This document shows positions 55,708 to 64,000 of a stretch of 64,000 nt of DNA, piece by piece. A model generated the notes under the pieces. It saw nothing but the letters and a program-made list of their open reading frames with translations, searched no databases and was not told the origin of the DNA. The translations under genes and the position numbers were made by a program. Each line of letters begins with the position of its first letter. Position 1 is the stretch's first letter. Location of the stretch: contig JAOANR010000002.1 in the NCBI GenBank assembly GCA_030278955.1, positions 1,550,001 to 1,614,000 of the forward strand, written 5' to 3'. This stretch comes from Hygrophila difformis (lineage: Eukaryota > Streptophyta > Magnoliopsida > Lamiales > Acanthaceae).

Positions 55708-58533
55708 TGGCACCTTTTTGCCAAGTTTTCATTCTTCATCTCACTTCATTAATTAATTGAACCTTTATATAATATTTTGAGGTTGAGATCCAATGATCTC
55801 AACCCACGATCAATTTGATATAAAGAACTTTGTTCAATTTCCCATTAAAAGATCCTTCTACAAATCATTAAACTCTAATGATCTAAGCATATAATCCGGA
55901 CTGTAATTAATTAATTATGGAATGAGTGATTATTTAGATATAAAGAGTAATTATGGATTCATTTCCATACCTTGCATGAGAAACCAATGTCTCTCATGCA
56001 AGATGACCCAAAATATTTTTCTTTTATTTATTTTGTTTTGTCTTTTCCGTGATGTGTGAAACAGCTAATAAGGAATATATCAGATTAATGTTGGCGGGTA
56101 TTCCCACACGGATAACTAGCTCGTGATCTGTATATTAATTACTAGTTGTTATTTTGCATGGTCCGGATAGTGGTCGGTGGAAGCCTTGGCGGTTCGTCCC
56201 TCCGGGATTATAATAGCTGCTCAGCTGACTCCCATCCGGATACAGTTTTCTTTTCTTTATTTTAATTTCAAACCTGAATCTAGAGCTGTAGTAATGTTAG
56301 ATGATATATGCCAATGTTATCTAATAATTATTGTAGTAATAGAATATGTGGGTTTTTATCCAAATTCACAGATAGTGGAGTCTGAGATGACGGCGGCAAC
56401 TGTCATTTGAGGCAATTCACTATCTAAAAATCATCCCACCTGAAATGATTAGGACCTGGATAGCAGATGTTTGCAGTCCGGATTATCCTGATTATTTTTG
56501 TCATCTTTTTTTTAGCCAAATAAATTCTTCTTATCTCCGGCTATTTCATCTCTGTGTTTCACATTCTGTCTAAACCCACCTTATATTTTGGGTTATTTTA
56601 TTTTACACTTCTCTATAAATTTATGCATGATATTACTATGTAGATAGTGTGGTCATATTATTTTGGGATCCTTCCCTTGGACATAGAAGTCTTGATTTAA
56701 ATCAGATGTTCCACAATAAATTTCCAACAAAAATTCCTTAATAAAATCCAGATCTGAGTAAGGGATAAATTCAACAGTTATGACTAATTCACATCCGACT
56801 GGGGGTTGATTTTGGGAAAATAGAAGCAGAGTCAACGATTAGGTCTCACCTAGACTGAAAGGATCTGTGTTTTAATTGAGAGTCTAGTACCTGATAGGGA
56901 ATGATTTTCAGATTTATTATTTTCCAAAATTGCTGTTTGTTGGAAATCTTGTATTAAATATTGCACTGGGTCAGATTCCACTTGGCTTCCGGTAAGGTGT
57001 AATAGATAATACTAGAGGAACAACATCCGGGCCTTGGTTATTTTCTAAGGTAGGGTTGAGTATTCTCTCAACTGCTATTTTCTTCTGCCAAAGCCTATTT
57101 TTGAGTCCTGAGTGAGTGCATCCGGAACGAACTAATTTATTAGTTTGTTTCATTAGTTTGTATCTCATAACCACCCGACGGGAAGTGAACACTGCGAGCG
57201 GTTCACCGAGAATAGGGAATTCTTGATCCACATCCAGCCATTCTGACTGGGGGGCTTTCTTTTACTACCAGGGTCAGACCTTCAAAAAACCTCCGAGTGA
57301 TAGGATTTTAAACGCTTTCTTTACCGCTTTCTTTTAAATGCTTTCGTTAGAGGTCACTCGGTTGTATTGAGAGTTGTGTAACTACTACTAGGACTGAGAG
57401 TTAAGGGATAGTTCAGGGCTTGATTAGAATCTTCGGGTGTGACATGGGGGAATGATAGCGGTACTTGCCACTTCAATAAATGATTTGTCAGGTGTAGCTT
57501 GTCCACCACAGATGAATAACATGCCCCTACACGGCCGTGTGAGGGCAGTTGTGAGTCTGTGGTATCTTAGATTTTGTTGTCTTAAGAGCATGTAAACTCT
57601 CACTGTAAGTACCTGTCTGTTAAAGGGAACATGGTATAGAGAACATGAGAGTTAGCTAACTGATGGATTATTCCAAGCTAAGATCTGTGAATTAAACTGG
57701 AAGTTTAATTGTGTTTCATCTGAATCTTGTCCAATCTTTATTCTTTTCTTCCTGTCTCTTCTGTCTCATTTTAAATCTGCTTTCTTAGAATAATTTTAAT
57801 CGCTTTCTTAGAATAATTCTATTGCTTTCTTAGATTAAATTTAATTCGCTTTCTAGAATAATCTTATATGCTTTATTTTAATTGCTTTCATAGCCTAATT
57901 TAAATTATGTCAAGTAGTTGTTAGTCATTTCACACACTTGAATCGAGTAACCGAGTGGAAAATCTAGATAAATGACGTGGGCCCTGCTTCTATCGCACAT
58001 CCTCCAGTGAACGATCCGGTCTTACTATAAATTACTGCAATTTTTGACACCGCGCGCTTTCGGGGGCACAGTTTCTTAAACACGAGCAATAAAAACATGA
58101 CTACTTATAAATATATCCCTAATCACAACCCTGCCATCATAAATTGATTTCATTAAATAAAATCTAAACCAGGATCATGATTTTTCGGAAAATACTCATG
58201 TAGTGGGAATCAGTCAAAAGTTTCATGGCAGGAAATCTTATGACAAGGATTGATGAGAAGTATCATGGCATATTTGTCGGGGATCCTCACTGTGACAGGC
58301 TGAAGGGTCAACTTATCCCGGCTGTGCCATGAGATTTGTCAACATTTCATGACAGAGAGGACCACAGCGCCATTTGAAACCAACGCACCATACTTGAGTA
58401 ATAAAAAGACTGTTAAGCTTAGTATATATATCCCTAAACCCCTTCCCGAAAATCATAACTCTTTTCATGTAATAAATCTAACCTGGTATATTTTAGAAAA
58501 TGCTCGTGGGACGGAAATTGTCAAAAAGTTTCA

Positions 58534-58551
58534 TGGCGCCGTTGCCGGGGA
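58534..58551 (+). other. Primer binding site (tRNA-Asp), element B
   Basis: TGGCGCCGTTGCCGGGGA, identical to element A. Confidence 0.93.
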
Positions 58552-58673
58552 GGATGCAGCGTCGTTTATTAAGAGGATTACACTCCTGATTACTCCTAGA
58601 TTAGCTTAGATCAGTCTAGTTTAGTGTAATATATCGAATCAAGAACAGAAAAAGTACCCTCAAGATTAATTGA

Positions 58674-58712
58674 ACATTTAGAGTACCAAGACTCTAAATG
58701 TGAGGATGTTGA
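58674..58712 (+). other. Stem-loop plus PPT-like motif, element B
   Basis: ACATTTAGAGT, loop ACCAAG, ACTCTAAATGT (perfect 11-bp stem), then GAGGATGTTGA. It lies 22 bp before ORF3. The loop differs from copy 1 in A but the stem is the same. Confidence 0.8.
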
Positions 58713-58734
58713 ACTGAGGAGAAAACCTAACCTA

Positions 58735-60975
58735 ATGGGTATTTATCTGTCTTGCAGGAAATTCGGAACCACCCAAAAAGAAGGAGCAGAAAAAGCAAGG
58801 AAAACCAGGAATGAATTAGTGATTAAGTCAGCTATTGGATTGCCCGATTGCACTCTGCATCAGGCAGCAGTAGAAGCATCTGCAAACAGGACTCAGATTA
58901 AGAAGCTCAGGGAAGCTTTGATAAGCGTGTACAATGTCCCACTGGACCAGGGTACTGAAGCTGAGCTGTCATTGAGGCCCGGATGGGACGTAAAAATCCC
59001 CCCTGAAGATAGATCAACCGCTCTGACAAACATAGAAAGAGATTTCTCCCATCACATGCTGAAGTTTTGGGAACTAATGACAGACCATGCTCCGCATGAT
59101 TCCATAATGACACCCGAAGTGCATTTGGAAAGAATCACGCTGAAGTTCCAAATACATACAGCTGTCTGGCAACGTCATCTAGAAGATGGAACAGTGGGAA
59201 TCGATATCTCAAACTATGATATACTCATTCCCGACCAGCCCATAGACCCAGAAGTGCGATTGCAGTTCGTGGAAAGACCTTTACCGGTAAGCCTGATACT
59301 GTCAAAGGGAGCCATTTCAATGCATGAAGCTTTCCCTTGCATTTGGAACCCGAGGTTATTTGATAACATGGGAAGAGAAGAGCAGAGATGGGTGGCCAGG
59401 CAGGCTAAGCTAAGGCATCGGGAGATGAGTTACAACCTGCGCCACAAACTGAGGAGAATTGAGGAGTTCAACACAGAAAGGAACTCCACCATGATAAACA
59501 AGTTTAGAGAAGCAATCAATGCAGCTCGAAAAGAATGGCACGAAATGGCACTTCTGTGGGGGCAAGGCAAGGGTTTCATAACACAAGAAAGATTGGATGA
59601 AGGATTGACCTTGCCAGATGAGGATAATTTTGAGACAATTTTCATAAACAAGCGGTTTGGCCAGACAAGACCAGCGGAAAAGGGAACTCAAGTGGACCCT
59701 GGATTTCCCGAGCACATCAGAGAACTAAGGGAAAAAGCCCTATATGAGGTGCAGCACCACAATTGGTCAGTACTGACCAAAAAGAAGGTGCAGCTCAGAT
59801 TAATGACCGAGGCTGAAGCAAAGGAATATCTGACGTTTGACAAAGCACAGATGATGACCTATGTGACAGAAGAGCTAGAAAGAGACATGATCAACACCAT
59901 GATGGAGCAATATAGGACCTCATATCTTGAACTCCTCATGGAAATGGATAGAGAAGCCTTGAGGTATGGGAAGGAAGGAAACAAGACAAAGGTCATGCAC
60001 TATGACCACAAAGTCAGGCGCCTGTTTTGCACACGGATTAAGGAGGCTTGGGAACTTAAATTGGTTCGGGTAACAAGTCAGACATTCGTGCATGATTATC
60101 TGAGATTCGCACACAAACTGTTTGGAACTCAAGAAGCCCAGGAAGATCCAGAGGACCCAGATGCTGAGATTAATGCTTATTTTTCCACCCCTCCTGAGGC
60201 CAACCCACAGCCTACCCAGCCAGCAGTACAAGCTTCGGCTTTGCCGCTTAGAGGGCAGACTGACGTGCAAGAAGTTGCTACGTCCGAGCCAGTGGTGCAA
60301 CAAGAAGCAACCCGGACTCCAACGCAGCCAGCTCAATCTGAAGTACCAGCACCCGCCACCACTAAGGCACCCATACAGCCCGAGAAAACCTCCACTACTG
60401 TTGTTACATCTGAAGGTCATCAGCCAGCACCTCAACCGGGAACGAGGAGAAGGTTGATAAAGTCCGCTGACAAGGATAAACCAGCAAGAGCTCCGGAAAA
60501 GAAAGTGGAGATCAAGGAACCTGAGCCAACTGTTAGGAAAGTGGTAGAGCCCACAGATCCCAAGGACAGAGGTAAGAAACCAATGCCACCACCACCCCCG
60601 AAAAAGAAGCATCAAGTGGCATTCGATGCTGAGCTAGCCAGAAAAATGCACAATGATGAACTTGCATTAGCTGGTTTGCTGGATCAAGTAACAGGTGGTT
60701 CGGGAGTAGAGAAGGTGACTGAGGAAGAACGCGTGGCAATGGAAAAGAAAGCTGCAGAGGAAGAGCAGATCAGAAAGAATATCCAGCAGACAAAGGATGA
60801 AGAAACTGCCAGAAAGATGCAGGCTGAGCTGGAAAGCAGGAAATCTGGAGAGGCTGAACAGGGTGATGAGGAAGACTTCGAGCTGAAGATCACTGGAGAA
60901 GTGCAGGGGCATGGATTGAAAATTAAAGAAGAACAACCTCCTGCATGGACTGGCCCCACTGCACATGATGCTTAG
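58735..60975 (+). pseudogene. Athila B ORF3, N-terminal part up to an in-frame stop (746 aa)
   Basis: Homologous to the N-terminal part of A ORF3, here in one piece across the position where A has its TGA. The ATG at 58735 lies 15 bp upstream of an acceptor-like TCTTGCAG, so the native start may be in an upstream exon. A Pro/Thr/Gln-rich region (about 480-580), a basic RRRLIKSADKDK, a charged helix and IKEEQP (SUMO-site-like) follow. The frame ends at TAG 60973-60975. No membrane segment is present. Confidence 0.8.
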
Positions 60976-63237
60976 ACTATCCGGGGAGATATTAGGAAGA
61001 GGCTTAACGAACAGATCGAAGCAAGGATTGATAGAGGAGAAGGGCCTGAACAAATCCGTCATCACACAGAAGCATCACGAATCATTGATCCTCTTGTTGG
61101 CTCGGCCAGAATTGAGGCAGTCATCACTAAAGAAGGATCATCGCATCAAGCTGAACAACCCCAAGGCTCGCACGAGTCCATTGATCCAGCAGCATTGGCA
61201 AAAACATTGGAAGAACAGCCAGACGACCATCTCATGGCCTCTGCGCTTAAGGAAAAGGTTCAAGGAATTGTGAACGAAGCTGCAGGTGGGGAGAATGTTG
61301 AACCTGAGGAGGGAGCAGATCCCATTTCGCTTTCTGATTTGGTAAAAGAGAGAGTTGTTGAACTGCAAGAAGCTGAGAAAAAGCGAAAGGCTAGAGAGGA
61401 AGAGGATGCCACTGAACGCGAGGAAGCTCGGCAGGAGGAGCAAGAATTCATGAACCAGATGGCGCCTATTTTGCAACGTCCAGTTGGACAAGCTGCAAGA
61501 ATTAGGGAGGAGGAGGAGGTATCAACTGATGATGATGACCGTAATTTTCATGTAACTACATCTTCTTTGCCTGTAAATTGTGAACTCAATACGATGAAAC
61601 ATGTAATTGAACAGGTTGAGGAGAAATTCGGAAATGAAACAGCTCGTGGAGAAGGAGAGCCAAGTCAGAGGGGAGATGAGGCTGAACCAAGGGATGACCA
61701 GCCACAGGAGGGAGACGATCAAACAGACTGGCACACGAGCGACGACGAATCTGTCGGATCCATTCGACCAGTCGAGTTTTGGTCTGAGAATACTGTAAGG
61801 CAAAGAATGGGCGTTTCAAAGGAATATGGGAAGAAAAAGTTAAGTGAAGAACAGATTCAGATCAAGTTCAATGGCAACAAAGAGAATGCAGAAAAGTATA
61901 AGAAGTTGCAGAAGATGATAGTGCCAGATAAAGGGTTCAGACCCGATGCGTTGTCGCACCCCACTGTTGAGACTTTCTACAGAAATCAAGAGTGGGGTCA
62001 CTTCATGCTGCATCACGACGAAGATGGCTTCGTGGAACTGACAAAGGAATTCTTATGCAACATTGATAAAGATGCCAGAACAACATGGATTCGTGGACAA
62101 GTGATTAACATTGCACCTGACTGGCTGAACCAGTTCTTCGGGACTCCAGATATCCAAAGTGAATTTCCCCCTGATGAGATCATGACAAAGAGAGCCAAAA
62201 CGAGTGAATATGCGAAGTATGCAACCTTGGCTAACAGCATGACAAGCGTGACCGCCCCTGGACACACATTCAATGCAAAATGGCTGCGGATACAGTTCAT
62301 GCCAACTTATGAGTTCTACATGTCCAAGATCCGGCCCAACTCGCATCCGCACACCACATCTGGAAATGTGCTAATGGGATTTGCAAGAATGTGGAGCGGA
62401 GCAAAACTAAATATAGGGAGGCATGTATTCGAGGTGATGATAACCCGGATAAAGGATAGACAGGTGTTATGCTACCCGAATCTGATTAGGAGAATCTGCA
62501 TAGCTCAGGGAGTTGATTTGAGCGCTTTTGAGGGTGACACAGTGGTGAAAGTGAACCCACCTATCAGTGTGCCGAGACTTCCCCTGTGTGAGAGTATCAA
62601 ATATTCCCTTCCCCAACTGTTCGGCGGAGGAGATTCAGACGCTCAATCTTCTTTCATATCAAGTGGGCAGACATCAAGAAAACGAAAGAGGCAGCCCAAG
62701 ACAAAGAAGGGAACACAGAAAACCTGTGCTGATGCAGGACCTTCGAATGTTCAAGAGGAGCCTCCTGCGGACCAAGAACGGACAGAGATTCCAATTCCAC
62801 CTCCGACTCAACCTCAACCTCAGATGCCTCCTCAAAGCCAGAACGTATCTCAGTTCCCTGCTGATTCCCAAACGATTGAGATGGTGAGCAGAATTAGTCA
62901 ATCTATGCTCGAGGGAATGAAGTCCATGACTGATGTAATTATGGCAAGCCAAGAGGAACAGCAGAAAAGGGCAGAAGAGGAACGCGAAGAGCGTAGGAGA
63001 GAAAAGGAAGAGAAACGGAAGGAGAAGCAGGAGAAGGAAAGGAAAGAGGCGGAATTCAGGCAAATGATGATGGAAAGGGAAGAGCGCATGCATAGAGAAA
63101 GAGTGGAGAGTGAAGAAAAGCAGCGCAAGATGATGGAAACACTGATGCAAGCACTCATCAGTCAACTCCCCAAGCCACCCCCACCTCCATCAGATGTAGC
63201 AGAGCCGTCGAATCAGCCAGAAGAGAAAACAGATTGA
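60976..63237 (+). pseudogene. Athila B ORF3, C-terminal part with PTP domain
   Basis: The frame continues open directly after the TAG to 63237, with no further stop; 60976-61194 is already coding in character. The PTP domain has VPDKG near 61924, WIRG near 62089 and C.AQGVDL near 62500. A Lys/Arg-rich linker, a Pro/Gln-rich stretch and a strongly charged C-terminal coiled coil (about 62930-63150) follow, with a PKPPPPPS end. The architecture equals that of A ORF3 and the antisense gene of element D. Function is unknown. Confidence 0.82.
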
Positions 63238-64000
63238 GCGTGTAATTGTCATTTCAATCGAGCATAATTGTAAATATCATATAAGAGAATTTCATTTCCC
63301 TTGTGCAAAATCGTTCTGATTGCAATGGAATCTCGTGTAATTGATATCATTCACTGTTTTACTTTTGGAATTTTGCAGTCCAAACAATTTTATTCTTGAA
63401 AAGATGTCTGCACAGTCCAAGATGAATAAGTGACTGTCAGGCCAAAAATATGCTGTTGACATACTCAGTAAGTCAGCAGTGCCTCTTTACTGCTTTCAAT
63501 TAAATAACCAGCAAAAATATGCATAAACTTGCTCTAAATTCACAGGTTGAATTTAGGCTTATGATTAAATTTTCAGACTTTTAAATTGGGATAATATAAT
63601 TGAAGACATGCATGACATGAACTCCTGAGGTTTTGAGCTATAAAAATTTAATGATGCGATCAGCTTATTGGGTAATAAATCTGCATGTTAGAGATTTCGA
63701 TTGAATAAATTGTTAGAATTAAGCTTTGATTAAATTTGAGAATATTGTATGACATGAATCAACCCAACCTTGTGAGATTTGAGCCATGAGTCACTTTTAC
63801 TCATTCATTTTCTTTGATGTGTGAATCATTTTGATTAAAGGAAACTAGAACTTGCAATTGGGACCGATTCAAGACCATGCCATATTCCCGAAATCGAGCA
63901 TATGATCGAGGCACCTAGAAAACCCAAATTCTTGGCCTTCTTTTGAAATCCAAACCCAAAAATATTTTCCCTTTAGGATTAACCACTTTGAGCCTTAAGC
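63238..64000 (+). other. 3' non-coding region of element B (incomplete)
   Basis: Aligns with 46007-46790 of element A at roughly 80% by eye. It contains the identical 71-nt block at 63844-63914. No gene is seen. Confidence 0.75.

Larger units (their letters stand above)
53988..58533 (+). repeat. 5' LTR of element B (4546 bp)
   Basis: TGATAATGG ... GTTTCA. It is the same LTR family as C by its GTCGCGG hairpin arrays. Its 3' half is alignable with LTR A. Confidence 0.93.
53988..64000 (+). mobile_element. Athila derivative B without gag-pol, 3' end outside the window
   Basis: LTR (53988-58533), perfect tRNA-Asp primer site (58534-58551), then within 190 bp the stem-loop/PPT-like motif and the ORF3 frame. 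No gag, protease, RT or integrase sequence lies between. ORF3 (58735-63237) has one stop. The last 760 bp match the 3' non-coding region of element A, so the 3' LTR should begin shortly after the window. The five bases before the LTR are GCTGC (53983-53987). It would need proteins from another Athila to move. Confidence 0.9.

Noticed and set aside
61195..63237. Separate gene starting at 61195
   Set aside because: The codon there is TTG, and the frame is open without interruption from the stop at 60975. It is the continuation of ORF3 of element B, not an independent gene.
1..64000. tRNA or rRNA genes
   Set aside because: The only tRNA-like matches are the 12-18-nt primer sites; no cloverleaf or rRNA core sequence was seen.

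Overview
This window is a transposon-dense stretch of a flowering-plant nuclear genome. The grounds are plant-type Ty3/gypsy LTR retrotransposons (Athila and Tekay-like), a Helitron carrying intron-containing fragments of plant genes, hAT-like and Stowaway-like MITEs, GT-AG introns and very low gene density. I cannot name the species. I see no rRNA, tRNA or CRISPR loci and no intact ordinary host gene.

Layout. (1) 1-6611, minus strand: the 5' part of Athila-like element C (LTR 2041-6611, tRNA-Asp primer site, decayed gag running off the left edge). (2) 6612-8404: unassigned DNA with a possible minus-strand exon, a 555-bp hAT-like MITE and a 115-bp tandem duplication. (3) About 8405-26802: a probable non-autonomous Helitron. 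Its 3' end has a GC hairpin and CTAG followed by T. It carries plus-strand, intron-bearing pieces of at least six unrelated host genes: ATP-citrate lyase B, ORTHRUS/VIM SRA domain, LSF1-like phosphatase, Rab1/RabD, Nudix hydrolase, and a saccharopine-dehydrogenase-like protein. Nested inside it is element D (12059-21788, TSD GTTTC), a Tekay-like chromovirus. D has lost almost all of pol but carries an antisense gene for a plant-transposon-protein (PTP) domain. (4) 26803-28062 and 52437-53987: flanks of a transposon-associated gene split by Athila element A. (5) 28063-52436: element A, a young, apparently full-length Athila of 24.4 kb (TSD GGTGG, LTRs 4890 and 4821 bp, intact 1995-aa Gag-Pol, and a PTP-domain ORF3 broken by one stop). 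(6) 53988-64000: Athila element B, with LTR, primer site and ORF3 but no gag-pol, running off the right edge.

How it fits together. Three observations stand out. First, all LTR families here carry arrays of short hairpins whose stems covary. In the Athila LTRs these are two-tier modules lying just upstream of a TATA box and again downstream of it. Families A and B/C use unrelated sequences (TTCGAA-based versus GTCGCGG-based) in the same architecture. The D LTR carries seven mini-hairpins with a constant loop. Second, the same protein architecture (PTP domain, Pro-rich linker, C-terminal coiled coil, short proline-rich end) occurs in Athila A ORF3, Athila B ORF3 and antisense in D. The two elements that lost gag-pol both kept it. 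Third, A's ORF3 appears to be a separate spliced gene. It has its own hairpin array, TATA box, 38-nt coding first exon, 1441-bp intron and a frame-matched second exon, all placed between pol and ORF3. Everything is read by eye: family names rest on recognised motifs, and no search or folding program was run.
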